From Sitta carolinensis (lineage: Eukaryota > Chordata > Aves > Passeriformes > Sittidae): a DNA stretch of 64,000 nt. Shown in pieces: positions 46,901 through 61,300 of the stretch; position 1 is the stretch's first letter; the number at the start of each line of letters is the position of its first letter. Under the pieces are notes generated by a model, which saw only the letters and a list, made by a program, of their open reading frames with translations, was not told where the DNA came from and searched no databases. The stretch spans positions 34,877,870 to 34,941,869 of the forward strand of contig JAVUNC010000006.1 of assembly GCA_032173965.1 (NCBI GenBank). The letters are read 5' to 3'. The position numbers were made by a program, and so were the translations under genes.

Positions 46901-49900
46901 AACTGATGAAATTGCTAACATGCCCAAGACAGAAACTGAAGAAGTGTTTCTTTCTTGAGCTGCCCCAGATTGCCTGTTCATAAAGGCTTTGTTGGGTTCC
47001 TTGTTGGTTTGCTCCTTCCCATTGGAAAAGCTCCTTGGGTGAGCTTGGTTGTGCTTCAGGAAGGTTTGAGACCCTGGACAGACCTCAGCTAGATTTATGC
47101 TTGGCTTTGGACATGCAGTCCTCCTGTGCACACCATAGCATTTGTGTCAGAAAAATACACCTTCTGGCATCCATCATTGCATTTCAGCCAGGCTGCCCTC
47201 TGTAGGGAGAATTTGAGCCCTTGCAGGGCTGGAGCCAACAGGAAACCCTGTAACAAAAACTAACCTGCAGCACAGTTTTGGTGGTTGTAGGGCCTTTGGT
47301 GTTCGTGGCATCTGCTGCTGGTTGTGGAGCACATCCTGCTGCACTGCCAGGCTCCCAGACAGTGCTGCAGCCTTGGTGATGGAGGAGAAATAGGCCCTGC
47401 AAGGAGTCAGCAGAAGACCACATCAGCTGCTTGTGTGGAGTCACTTCTCAGAACAGTTTTTCATTTGAGTGTGCATGGCTTCGTCATCTGGTTTTTCATT
47501 CAACTTCCCTTGTGAACATGTAGGTTATAGAGGTAGGCCAGTGGATCAGAGGGCCTGCAGGTCCTTGAGTAACCACATGTTTTATGAAACATTGCTAGCC
47601 TGGGATTAAAAAAATTTGGAGCGGTTTCTGTTTTATTAAATTTAATGTCTCTTTATGACATTTCTTTTTGCTACTGTTGGATTCCCAGAAAAAGCCATGA
47701 GTTTCTTAAACATTAATCACTTCTCCATTGTCTTGTCTCTTGATACCTCTTTCTGATAAAAAAATTCTTTATCCCAAGATTGACATTAGAAAAAGGGACT
47801 TTGTGGTTATGAACACTTGTCTAACTTCTGAAATTTATCCGTAGAGAAAGATTTGTGAAACGTAGTGGCTAAAGCTTTGTTCCTGAAAATCCAAGTTTCA
47901 CAAATCACTGTGAGATAGTGATGGCCATCACTGTGAGCCCCGTGGTAAATGGCAGGAGAGGTGGCCTGGGCATGCTTACATTTACATTTGTGTATTTTAA
48001 GACTGAAAGCAAATAGTCTTACCACTCAGTCCTGGCTTTCTGCTTTCATCTCACCAGCAGGAGCCCTCCCCCCTGCAGTGCAGCCCTGTGGTGGGAGCTC
48101 CCGGGCAGTGCCCATACCCTGGGTCCCTGAGCACTGCTGCAGCAGCACCTCCAGCAGTCTTGTCGGGACCCACGTGCTGTTGGGATGCAGTTTGCATACG
48201 GCCCCCTTAGGATGGGGAGCTTGGAAAGCTGTTCCATGATGTGAAGAGGATACCTGTTCCCCAGAGGGTGGCTGTTAGAGATCAGCTGCTGAGGAAACCG
48301 CTGGAACACCTCCTTCAAATATTTTCAGGTTTTGATTTTACTGTCACAGCTTCCACCTTTCACAGTTGTTTATTGAAGCTAAACCAGCACTGAAGTTGTA
48401 GGTTATCATATTAGACAAATTATAAGCATCCTTTCTATCTGTACACTTCGTAAGTTAAGATCAAAAATAATCTGTGGCCATTTGGGGAAGCTGGTGAAAC
48501 AACCTTTTCCCATTCACTAAAAGACTTTACAGGGTGTCTCACTGCAAGAAGGAACGTAGAAAAGACATGATTTAGTTGTCCTTTGCAGTCTGGAAACATG
48601 GATTTAATTGTGTGTTACTGTTTTTGCTTTTGATAGGAAATGAAGCTCATCATAGGGTAGTCTGATACTAATTTCTTTGCATGTTACAACCACTTTATCA
48701 AGAACAATCTAACTTCCTATTTTACTTCGTAGGCAGAGTTGGAATGAGTTTTCTTCTCTTAGTGTGGTGTTGAGGTGGAGTCTTTGGGGAATTTTTGTTT
48801 TGCAGTTTTCATAGTTTTGTGGTTTGTGAGATCACAGAGAATATAAGTTCTAAAGTGTGCCCTCTGCCACTATCACATGCCTTAATTTGAAGAGCATCTA
48901 TACTTTGGAATTATGCTGCTTTATTTCTGTTTTCTGGCAAGTTAGATTATATTGGTTTGGTTTCAGGTATGAATAGCAAAAAAAACTTTTGCTTGAGTGA
49001 ATGTACTGGTAAGTGCTTAAATATTTGAGGATTTGCCAATTCAGGTTCTTGGTTTCTAACATATCTTATCAGTTTTCTAACCATTAGACTTTTGTGGTCC
49101 CACTGAACATAGTTTCAGGAAACAAAACTGATCAACTCTTCTTACCTTTTAAAAGGCTTTTTTACACTCCTTTTTTACACCTTCCAGTATGATGGATGTG
49201 TAGGGAGGAAAGATGGATTCAGAAAGGTGGCCACAGATTGTGGACAGAAAAAGAAGAGCAGAAAGCCTGAATCTGAACTCCCTAACATAATAGTTTCATG
49301 CAGGAATGGCTGGTAGAAATACAAATAACCCTCTAATCACATCTTCATTCCTCTCAAAATTAGTGACATGCTTCTAAGCCTTCTCAGCTGAAATGTTTTC
49401 ATTTCTTTGTCATTCATACCCCCAAAAAGAAGAAATGTCATGTTTTCCATTTGCCAAATACCTGAAGATTTGGTCGAGTCTTTGTTTTGTTTGCATGTGT
49501 GTATACTTTTGGTAAAGTACTATAACACAGGGTCCTTAGTCTGTCATCTTTCTCTAGATGCCAGACAAACAGCAGCTCCTTGCTTTATGTTGTTATTTTT
49601 CATAGTTGCATTTGTTCAACGGTCTTTGCAGTTACTTGACTTCTTAGGCTCTTTTTCCCCTCATCTCTGCCTTCTGTAGATAAATATAGCCTTATTCCAA
49701 AGATAACTTGGAATGGTACCGTAGATGTTTCCACTACGTTCATGGGAAAAAAGAAAGTGTAGGGATATGTTTTGAAATTTTTGTTACTTTGTTTGTAAAA
49801 CCCTCTGTAGGCCTGGGTGTTTCCCTATGAAATTTTGAGAGTGGCCTCATTGACCTAGCTGTGAGTTGCTGACTGCAGAAACTTGAAGCACGTAGGTGCT

Positions 49901-52870
49901 GTGCTTCTGAGACTGCTCTTCTGCAGCTCCTCACCCCCCTTGCTCGCTGTCCCTGGAGTGTGTGCTGGTGCAGGTAGGGCAGGGTTGCACAGTGCGTGAG
50001 CTGTGTGGTGTAGCAAAAAGCAGAGGGAGTGAGGGACACCTCGCCCTTGATCCCTAGGCAATGTGAGTGGATCAGTCCCCCTGCATCCCATTAACAGCCA
50101 TTGTGACAACTGCAGCAGTTATGTGGATGGGGGCAGGCCTGTGCAGTGTTCAGTAGCAGTTCACTGAAGTTTTAGTTGTTGAAAATTCAGACTCAGGAAG
50201 GAGTGTTTGTGCAATGAACGGTGGTCGACATGAGCATCATGTTTGTTAATCATAGAATATTACAGCTGTGGAAATCATCTGACTTCTGAATTTGAGAACA
50301 GACTTGTGAAGCTTGGAAAGCCACAAATAGTATATCATAGTGTGTCACATCTTGCTGCTGTTGGATTAAGAAAAGGGGTTTTTGTGTTTCCATAACTGAA
50401 GTGAATTTTTTTAATTTAGTTTTAATCATGCTCTTGTATTTTCTTTCAGATTTTCTTTATTTCTCTATTAGTTATTGGATTTCTCTTTCCTTTGGTGCTT
50501 ATATAAAGAAAAATTGACATGGAAAGTCACATTATTTGTAGTTCTGTTGTAAGACTGACATTCATAGAATAGTTTCTAATGTTATAGTAATAATGATAAA
50601 CTATTAATAAAAACTATTAAGATAACTTGCATCTTTCAAACAGTAGGTAAGGGGATGGCTTTACTTGTAATGGTTATGATTTTAGGGCATTCTAAAATTT
50701 AACTATTATTTTATTAATATTTTCTTCAACTTAAGGGTCATTGACTATTCCAAGAATTGCAGCTCTGTCTTAAAAAAAAGCCTGTGTGGACCTTTCATCA
50801 TTTCACCTATCATTTTAATATATTTTAGGGAATAGCGAATATGTCTAAAATGTGAGGCAGCTGTTGTAGTTTATGCAAAAATCCCAATATTTTTGTATTT
50901 TTATAAGCTTTCTTTGATAATGTCAGTTTTGCACACAGGTTCAAAGGCCTTGGCAGACTTGGGATAGTCCATTTGAGCCCTAGAGCTGTAGAAACTTTTT
51001 GCAGGTGACCCATCTTCTCTGCAGGTCATAACAGAAGGTGACAGGTGTACTGGAAATCCTGGCTGTCCATAGAGAAATGTCCCAGGAGGTGTGAGCATGG
51101 CCAGTGAGAATCATTTCCTCTGTTCTCTTTTAGTGAGAAGCAGAGCATAAGAGGGACATATATGGCTGCTCACAGTATGACTGTGGAGAATGCTACCAAG
51201 GTGGCATCCAGGTCATCAAGGTGGCCCATCAGGCCTTGTGTTAGCCAGCAGAGGTACAAAACTGGGCTACATGGTAGACCATCAGCCTGGGCTCTTGACC
51301 AGCTGGGAAGATTTTCAATTTCAGGGGACAGTAGACTTACATTTGGACCTTGCAGACCAGCTGGTCCTTGTTCTGAACAGAATCCTCTGATTCCCTCATC
51401 TCCCATTTACAAGAGTCACCCATGTACTAAGCCAGGCTTGCTCCAATAGTGTTTCCAGTTTTCTTACCCATACAGTTAAAAGAAAGTGCAGTTTTCATTT
51501 CATACCTGTGTTGGGTGTATCCATAATCCCTGCCTGTGTATTAGACCCAGTATTCCTCAAAGTATCAGCAGTCTTTCTGTGAATTTTCTTTTTCAAAGCA
51601 CAGATGTCCTATTTCTTCGATATCTATGTGTTTTTAGATAAAAAGCTTGAAACAAATTTTAGTGGGTTAGCACTTTTGAATCTTTATTGACCAATCCACT
51701 TTTTCTGGGATGTGTTGTATCCTTATCCTTATGTGTATATACAGGGTGCTGTGTGGGGGTGGTGTAGGATCTTTGTATCATTTGATATCCTTTCTGGAGA
51801 AGGCAGGTTTATTAATTTCTTTAAAGAAAATACATTTTGGCATAATTTGTTCTGTTGAATGCTTGAATCTTTTTTTTTGTCATCATTGGTAATGACTTCT
51901 AATGTCAGAAAGCCTCAGCTCAAGGCTGGAGTTGTCTCATGCAGGTTGTGATTAGTGACTGTGTTTTTTCTGGCTTTTGTAGCTCTGTCACCATGACACC
52001 TGGATTCCTGATGAATACAGTTTCCAGTGTCTGTGAATCTGCCCTCTGTATGATCCTAAGTAAAAGTGATATTCCTCCTATTTTGATGGAACTGACTTTT
52101 GCAAGAGTAAAACTTGTGGGTTTTGCTAGAGTTGTTCCCTTTCACAGGAACCTCCAGGGCTCAGATGAATCAAACCGGAAAGGACTTAAATGGTATTAAA
52201 ACATCCTTTTCTGAACTTCTGTAACAAAAAGCTCAGAGTCTTTCTTAATACAAAAACTTCTTTACACTTGGATTTTGAATTTTGACTTGGAAAAATCAAG
52301 CTGCTTGTTTCATCAGAATAAAGTACTTATATAAAAACTGTTTTTCGGAGGTGTTAGAGGGTCTTTAGTAGAGAAATTTCCATTCTTCTCAAAGTTCTCT
52401 GTGCCTGGTAGCACAGATTGTTTTCCTTACCACCAGTTTGTTTTGGAGTTAAAGACAGGAGGGTGAGAGGCATGGCTCTTTGCCTGTCCAGTGCTACAGT
52501 GGCTTGATAAAATGGCTGTTCCCCTTTCGCCTTGCTAAACAGAAGTACTCAGCACTTGCACTTCTTGTTCTTTTTCAGTAGAGCTCTGGTGAAACTCTGG
52601 AGGTTATATTTGATTATCTGTAGTGTATTTTTTCACAGATGTTTTTGACTTTATTTTGGAAATCCCATAGTTCTTTCAGGCAGTTTTGTTACAGCATAAA
52701 AGTAAAATTCAGGGGCCGTGTTTTAGACAGATTTCAAGAAACTCTTGTGGGCTTTCTTTCCATTCCAGGTGTGCCTGAGATCAGTCTGTATGCATGTGGT
52801 ACTCATCGGTGGCATTTGCGCTATTTCTGAATTTTGAACCTGTTTGTAAAAGCTGCATTTTCCTCTTTGG

Positions 52871-52970
52871 TGTTTGGGGATTTTTGGTTTTTTTGGGGGG
52901 TTTTCCTGGTTTTTTTGGTTTTTGTTTGTTTTGGTTTTGTTGTGTTTTTTTTTTTTTTTTTTTTTTTTTT
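52871..52970. repeat. T/G-rich tract ending in poly-T of 26
   Basis: About 75 bases of TTTGGGG and TTTTTGG units are followed by 26 T (52,945-52,970). Runs of four to six G separated by T could allow a G-quadruplex, but spacing is irregular. Confidence 0.75.
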
Positions 52971-54839
52971 GCTACTGGTCTATAAAATGGGGATGAGAGA
53001 CTTAGGCTGGCAGTAAATAGTAGAACCTTGCTGTTTACTACGGGAGAGTGTTGAGGCTACTGACAAAGTGGTAATCCCACAAAAGTTGGAATTTTGTTTA
53101 ATTACTCTGTCCACAGATAATACAAGTGCATCTGGAAGAAGATTCTAGTCCTTGTAGGATGTTTGGGTTTAAATCGATCTCTCCAGTAGTTCAAGTCCAC
53201 ATGGACTATAGAAGCAGGCACAAATTTACTGTGCTGTTATGTTGCTCTTCCACTTTCTGTGAAAATTTCATCTTTGGCGTTAGGTCATAGAAGCCCTGGA
53301 CTAAACAGGCTGTGGGTTTCATCCAGTATGGTGGCTTTCATGTTGTTCTTCTTTTGATAAGATTCCCCATCTTGTCTGAGGCTTTTTTCCCTATGACTGC
53401 ATACGGTTTTAGTAATAAATGTGCAGATCTCCAGGGGCTTCAGTGCGCAGATATGTGTATATACTGCAGTGTACTTTTTATGTCAGAAGACAGCCTGGCT
53501 GCCAGGGAAGCTGTTCTCTCTTGCACTTAGAAACAAAATGTACTGTTTTAGGACAGGTGACCTATTTTCTTTACAAAAGAGCAAATACTCAGAGAACAGT
53601 GATAGGAGAATTGCTTGAGACAACTAGTCTGAAGTGGGTTTGTGCAAACGGTTTGACTAGCAAACACATTAGGGAGGTTCATTTTGTTGATGAATAACTT
53701 GGGGATACCAGATGAGGAACATGGGCAGGACTGGAGCCCAGCTCTCTCTGTGGGGTGAAGTTGTTTGGTTTGTGACATACATCTCTGTATCTGTTTACAA
53801 GGGAGCGTGGATTCTACCTTCATCCTTTATTGCTTTGTGAAAGGCAAGTGACTGAAGAGGCTGGTCAGCTCAGATATGAGTATGGATCAGAGCTTTGTAA
53901 AAGATCTTTCCTTTCTTTTCATCCTGACTCATTTCTGCTTTGTTGGCAATCCCCTCCTGTTAATTGCCAGTACTCACTCTGTCAGCTCATATGAACAGTG
54001 CAGTTATGTATGGTAATTTTTTACTGCTCTGGTCTTAAAGCATCCAGGATGGCACAGCCAGTGGGTCTTGCTAATGCAGCTGTAAATGTATTTCTTTCTT
54101 GGCTTGCTGCAGTATGCATGCACTTGTTCAATTTTCCTTTCATTAGCTTGTATGACTTTTTTTGGTATTAAAATCATGACTACATGGACTTTATTTGTTA
54201 AAGTAGAATAACTGTAATTTATTATTCTGCCCACTTTTAAAGGTAGTTGTCAGTGTCCAATTTTATGCAGCTGGTGGGGTTTTGCATTTCTTATGGCCCC
54301 TTATACCTGACTGCTGTTGTCAGTTGTTCTCTGTGCTGCAGTTTTTAACCTCACTGATGGGTTCTCTGTGTTGTCTGCCTGGGTGATATAAATATTGCAG
54401 AGCTCTACGCCTCTCACTGCTTTTTTTTCTGTAACTATTTTTATCACAATTCCATTATATATTCTTCCAAAAGAAATTCTGTTCAAACAGTGGTTACAGG
54501 CTTCGTGGAGAATTTCCTAAGGTTAGTTTGAAAAGCTAAGATGCTCAGAACAGACTGTCCTTTTGACACTTCCACTTCAGTGTTTAGAAGTGTGTATAAT
54601 TCTGTGGTTTAGTCTAGTGTGAGGGTGGTTTGTTTTGTTAAGACAGAATATGTGAAATTTGGAAAAATGAATTGCATAGTAATGCAGATACTGAAGGTTG
54701 AGTTATTAAAAATGTAACAGCACTTTCAAATGTCCATGGAGCATTGGGAATTCATAACTGATGGCAGTGCAGGATGCAGGTTCCAGTAAAAGTATGAAAG
54801 AGAAATGTAAATTTAGCAAATTTGACATAATTTCTGTTT

Positions 54840-55310
54840 CATTAATTTTTATTTAATCTGGATAAGCAGATGGAGAAAAAAATACAAACAAAAAGGAATT
54901 GGGTTACTTTTAATTATGTAACTTTCCTGAAAAGGCGCTTTTTTTCCAAGCAGCTGTCTGATCAATGGCAAAATTCATAACAGCTCCCCAAGTATTTAAG
55001 ATCTCTATTAATTGGAGTTCCTTCTCTGTATAAAAAATTGTTCTCTCTTTAGCTGTTTTGCATATGAAAGATTAAGAAGACCATTTTTCTCATGAGATTA
55101 AAAATAAATAAAACAATTAATTAGAATGAAATAATTTTTTAAACTTAAGGGAATTAATAACAAACAAAGCTTCTGGAATAGCCATCTTTTTTATTTTGCA
55201 GCTTGCAAGTGTAATATAATATAAATGGAAGGCTTTATACAAACACATTTATTCCATGGTAGCTTAAGAGCCACAGTCAGCTACATTGTTGAAGTGATGT
55301 AGATCTTTTG
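54840..55310. promoter_or_regulatory. Candidate intronic enhancer, AT-rich
   Basis: This stretch is free of recognised repeats and dense in developmental motifs: AATTAATTAG homeodomain core (about 55,115-55,124), TTTGCATATG POU/octamer-like (about 55,056-55,065), and AACAAAG SOX-like (about 55,161-55,170). It has the texture of conserved non-coding elements common in introns of developmental regulators. Conservation cannot be seen from one sequence. Confidence 0.25.
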
Positions 55311-58300
55311 ATTATTAAGTACATTTTGCCGCTTTTGCCTTCATTTGTAAAAGTAGACTTGGTCAGATCTGGGGGGAGAACAAAACTGGAAATTTCTCCT
55401 AGAAGTGTTAGAGCTGGTCTTTTTCTTTCACTCTGGGGATATCACTATCAAAACTCTGCTTTGAAAATGAGGCAGTTTGTATTGATGAGCTCTGTATTTT
55501 GTAATTACATGGAATAAGAGCTGTAGGAGTTTGGTTTGTGTTGAGCTTTGAGAATTTTTGGAACAGTATTACCTGTTTGTTCAAATGAGGGTAGCTTTTG
55601 GGCTTTGATTTGGAGGTTTGTTGGGGGATTTTTGGGGTGTTTTCTTTGTTTTTTTTCTTTGCAAAGTCATTTTAAGATGCTCTTGCTGCCCTTGTAGAGT
55701 AGCAAACTGTCCCTCTTGGTTGTGCTGTGAAGACACATGTAGTTGTGCTGTAAGTGTGATCCTGGTGATTTGTTGTGGGGTTTTTTTAAGGTATTGGGGC
55801 TTGTCAAAGACGAGGACTTTGTTAAAACATTCCTACCAGTGAAAACCCGTCATTGAGTCATAGTCTTACTGAGATGGCACTGTGCCGTGCTAGGGAATTT
55901 ATGGCATGTTTGGCTCCCAAAGGAGATTCTTTCCAGAAGAGCATGGAGGCATCATCGTGCTTAGTATCGACCCCATTATGATCTGGTGGGTGTGTGCTAC
56001 AAACCTGCCTTAAGGGTTTCTTGTCTTGCAAACCTGTTTTTTCAAGTCACCTAAATGCTATAGAAAAGTCTTCCAGTGCCAGGTAATGCAGGGGAAAAAA
56101 ATGCTTTACCTCGACTTCATGAATACTTGGTGTTCACAGATTTGGTGAAAAAGGGTCATTTTGCAAGGCACAGCTCAGCATTCTGCTGCAACTTTCAGCC
56201 TGATGTTCTAATGCAGAAACAGTGTAGCAGCCTGGGCTGGCATTGGACTGCATTGAATCAGACAAACACTACCCAGGGACTCTGACCGGAGAGAGGGGAC
56301 TGGCAACAGGAATTGGTCTTCACTTGCGATCTTCTGATTACCAGGATTCAAACTGCATTGTAGACAAGGGAGGTTGCTTTGATGCTATAAACAAGTTAAT
56401 AATATTTCTCTGTAGACACAGTTTCTTGATTTTCATGGGGATGTCTCTTTGCTGCTGTTGTATTGCTACCCTGAGCAGATTTTGACACTAGGATGAAAAA
56501 CTTCCCATTTTAATAGCATATGAGAAGGAGACAAGTACACAGACTGGCTTATCTTTCCTTGGTTGTTGACCAGGTGCAAATAATGAACTTACTAGACTGA
56601 ACTAGTCCCTTAAAGGAAATTGTCTGAAATCCGTCTGGTAGAGTGCTGAAAAGCAGACTCAATAAAATCTGAGAAAATTGACTGTAGGAAAGAGTTTTCT
56701 GCTGGCAGAAAGCTGAATTGGATGACCTAGGAGAGCCCTTAGTCTGAAATTTGTGACATGAAGGCAAACAGAAATAAGTGATGGATCCCGAGCACGTTAA
56801 CAAACTGCATTTTCAAGAAATTTAAATGCCTTTATTCCAACTGATCTATAATGTGAATTCCTTGTGAAGGTGTTGCATCGTGGATGGCTTTAGCATGGTG
56901 GGAGAATCTAGCATCCCAAGGATGGTACTATGTGCAGAATTTACTTATTATCCTTAACATATTACCCATCTTATCTGAGCCACCGAGACACCACTTGACC
57001 TTAAGCCATGGTACAAACAAAGAAAAATCATCAGTAATTCTAGCTCCGTGTTCATATTTGCTATCAATTTCTGTGACAGGAGATAAATAATGTGTTCTTA
57101 CTGTCTAACAGTTATAGACCCACACCATTTCAGAAGGTTCTTGCAGTGACAGACTGCTTTTTTCTCCAGTGCTAGAGGGATGTTGGCTGAGCATTCGTTT
57201 CTACATACACATCTTTAGTGTTGTCTCTTTGCAATAATGGTAGAGTCCCTAAATCTAGCGAGACTTGAGTGTCTTGTGTGCTGACTTCTGCAGGAGTCTC
57301 AACATCTGACAGCTTGTCTCTCACTGGTGCTCCACAAGAAGTGTTGATCTTCCAGGAGAGTGAAGCAAGTTGTATAATTTTCCTTTTTGATGTTAATTTG
57401 TTCTTCATAACATTCCTCCTTGTAGATGTCTAAAGACAGTAGTGAATAGGAGTGTGGATTTAGTCCCAGTTGTGGTTAAACTTCAGAGCACTGCTGGGGG
57501 GCATGACGAAAGTAGTGTGTATCTCAGATGGAGTTTTTTGTGTTGCCCTTCAGCTTCAGGACAGTAGAAGGCACTATACTATATCAAAGTGTCAAAACTT
57601 AATGTGTACACTTGGTGATGTAAAAACTTCAGAAGAAAACTTCAGAAGCTTTTGGCTTATTTTGCCTGAATCCAAACTCAAGGTTAGCCTCAGGTTTGCT
57701 GGAAATGAGCATCCATTGGAAACAGCTTTTTTATGGTTTTGTTTTAATGCACTTCTAGATTGAAGTTTCTAAATACAGGAAAACTAATTTTGCTTCCAAG
57801 TCTGAGAAAATGTCAGAAAATGGAAAATGGTCAGCACTGCTATTCCCTTGGTAAGAGAAGTAATTGTTCCTTTTTGGCACTACCTGCAAATACAGTCATG
57901 AGCTGAAAAGTAGCAGGCTTTCTTAAATCTCTTCTTTGCTTGTTGTACTTCAGGGAATTGTATTCTGGAATATTTCTTAAACATAGACTGTCCTTTCACA
58001 GTCCTTTACACCAGCTCAGTCTCATCACGTTGATGCATTCCTTGGCAGCTGCTGTAGGTGATGTGTGCAGGGTGCTCCTTGTTTTCCTCCTTCCTGCCCT
58101 GGGGAGCTCTGGAGAGGCCGTGCTGCCTGTGCCACCTTGTGTGCCCAGCTGGGAGGCTTGGCCTGGGCTTGGCAACCTGCACGCTGCCCTCCAGCCTTCA
58201 CATCATCCACAAACTTGGGGAGCTTCATGAGCAACAGTGGAGCAGTTCTCCAGCTCTCTGAAATAGTGCTACACATGCTGTGCAATTTAAAGACAAAATG

Positions 58301-61300
58301 CTTCCTGCTAATTATTAACAGTTACTCTGTAGGAACCAGACTCATTACAGGGGTACTGAACCCTGGCCTGCTGTCCTTTCGTCACCTGAACAATGCGGTA
58401 GGGAGGGGACAAAATGGTGAGAGAAACTGGAGTGCTGGCACCAATTAGTCCCGAGATTAGTCCTGAAAGAGGATTGCAATTTCAAGGCCAAAAAGAGAAG
58501 GGAATGGGTAAAAGGATTTGAAATGAGATTATAGGACCTAAAAGCGCCTTTCTTTTGTTAGGAAAATAATTCAGCAGTTTTGCTCGAGCCAGTGAGACAA
58601 TCCAGTTTAGTAGTTGAAGCAAGAGATGTGTGTCCTGTTGATTTTTAAGGTTCTTTGGCGAAGTTGATCCCTGGTTGTGTTTGTTACTGCTTCCTGTGAA
58701 ATCTAAGTGTTTTCAACAAACAAACAAAAACATGGAGGAAAGCTATTACCTCATCAAAAGGCCTGTTGTTTTTCAGGAAGCTTATTTGTATTCTTTAAAA
58801 GGGAAGCCAAGAAAATGAGGCAGATTGAACTCCCTCTTTTCCTTTGGGGAAACTTTTTTCCCGGTGGTTACTGTGAAACTGGCACTGAAGTCACCCTTTC
58901 ATGACCCATCTTACAGATGAATTTCAGTGCCAGTTTCTGTTTGTTGGCCTTCTCAAAGATGCAGATCAGGCAGTTCCTACTTCAGTTAAAAGCACCATCT
59001 CCGGTCAGTGCCATAGTGGTGAACATCGTTCTCTTCCTTGGAGAGGGAAGCAGGCACTAAGCCTTGCTGCCCCATTGAAGAGACCACAATAGGCACTCGT
59101 AACACCATAATGGTCTGGAACTGGAGACTGGAGCTTGCTTGGAGACAGCAGAAAGAGAGGTCTTCCCTCTTCCTCCCCTCAGAAGGAGAATTACAAAAGG
59201 GGGAATTACCAAAAAGAATTACAGACGTTGTGAACTTAATAGGAAATGTTTTGATGCAATCTATTCATACAAGACTGCATTTCTGCCATTCCCAAGAAGC
59301 TGTTTGTTTTGGGGTGGCTTAGAGTCAATAGCTGTGTAGGGATCACACAGTTGTTTTGTATTTACCAGCTTTTTTCTTTCTTTACTTTTTCAGTGGAACT
59401 TTTAGTTCTTGCAAAACACCTGTGCAGGCAGGCTTTTGAAATCTTTGCTTTCAGTTCACTGTGCCTACAAGTTTAGGGAAGTTTCTCGTCATGAAGTTGT
59501 AATGAGTTCTGCCATGCTCTTGATTTTCATTCTGCATTTCACATAAGCCTTTGTTAAGACTACTTTCATGGGTAAGTAACTGAATGATTAAAGTTTGAAA
59601 AGACCTCTTAAGTTCTGTGCTTAAAGCTGTTTTCCAGTGTGGCACTGAGAAGTTAGCAAGCATCATCTTGCCACTCAAGCTACTGTAGCCTGAATAATGG
59701 GCAAGATCAGATTGTATGGGGAACACACAGAGAATAACCTGTCTTTCAAAAGAGGAAATCTCTAGACAAAGCCATTAAAATAGTGAATTATGCATACCTT
59801 TCTTTGAGCTGAGTTGTCATCTTTGGATTTGTTCCTGAGTCCTTTGGATCTTAGTTGCCATCCAGAGCCCTTGTTAAATGCCAGATTTTTGTCCATTTTT
59901 TAAAATTCCATTATACTTCTCTCGCATAATCTATTGAATCTCACTTGCCGCTTTCTAGCCTTCACAACCTAGTCTAGAGTTCAAGAAAAGAGGGAAAGAG
60001 AGACTGAGAGACAAACTCGTCAGCTGAGTTTCCACACAAGTTGATGAAGAAACACAGGCCCTTGTTCTGTACATAGGAATTGTGTAAATAGCTTTAGTAA
60101 GACTTCAGTTGTGAAGTTATCCCATGCTGGGATGCTAAGGGCTGTACAAATGAGCTGTAAAATTTCTGAAATAGAATAAAGGCAATAATAAAACCCAAAA
60201 ACAGATTCTGCAGAGAAGCTAATGTGGAGGAGGAGATGGTTTATAAACAGGGATTGGTAATGTCAACAAAGAGTTAAGAATGGAATGCGATAACAGCAAT
60301 TTCTTCTTCAGCAGCTGAAGGTATCCAAGGCTGCTTTGCTTCAAGTCATGTTTCTCTGTGATCTGAAATTTAGATGCAGGGATTTCTAAAAAGGAGCTGT
60401 TGCTTGAGCATGTTCCAGTTGAACTGAGAACTGCAGGTGTATTGACCACATCTAGCAGAGGCAGCTATTTGGACGGTTCAGTCCTGCAAATGGCTGAGCT
60501 TGCTGCTTTCCAGTTCATGTGTATTTACTGTTAGCCCTTTGTGTGTTGGCTGGAAAATTCAGTGATGTTCTGTACATAACATTATAAAAAAGGCTTAAGT
60601 ATCAATGAAACTACCAACACGAGAATAAACTGGAGTGGTTTGGCAAAGTAATTTGTTCTACTTTTTCCTTCCCTGATTTGTCAGAATTTACAGTTGACAC
60701 ATGAAGAAGATATTTCTGAAAATATTCAAGAAAATTGGTTGTAGTAAACAGATACTTTATAAATTACTGCTTCTTGAATGTTTAAAAGATTGTCTCCCAT
60801 TCATTTTATGACTGATTACTATCATTTCAGTAGAAGGAAAAAGCTTGCATCATCTGATGTTTGAAAAGCATAGCTTGATACTTTCTGTGACTTGCAGCTT
60901 TAGAGGGCTTAAATGCTGTCACAAGATGTCAGGGTGTCACTGTCTTTTTCTAAACATCAGTGTACCATAAGTAATTGTTTCCTGTATTCTAGCTCACTGA
61001 TTTTCTATACTTGAGGTGATCCAAGGAACAGCTTTACTACAGGGATTAATTACACAGAGAGTGCATATACATTCTTGGACATATTTTTGCTAGTTTAGTA
61101 TTAATAAGGGTATTTTGCAACTGCATGGCAGATATCAATTCAATAAATTCAATTGAAAGGAGAATTGCACAGTATCTGATCGGTAACCATGCCCACCCTT
61201 AGCAGCTCCTTTTGGTGCCTTCAAAGATTGTGCTCTTCATTAACGAAATACCTCTGGTTTTAGGATTGCCCATCAGCTGATGGACCTCCCAGAACCTCTT

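Noticed and set aside
50250..50290. AATCATAGAATATTACAG resembling a CR1 antisense terminus
   Set aside because: Only about 15 bases match and the sequence beyond is not CR1-like.
58150..58235. Possible antisense CR1 scrap
   Set aside because: One block (CATCATCCACAAACTTGG) vaguely resembles a CR1 segment, but neighbouring blocks and the CR1 terminus are missing.
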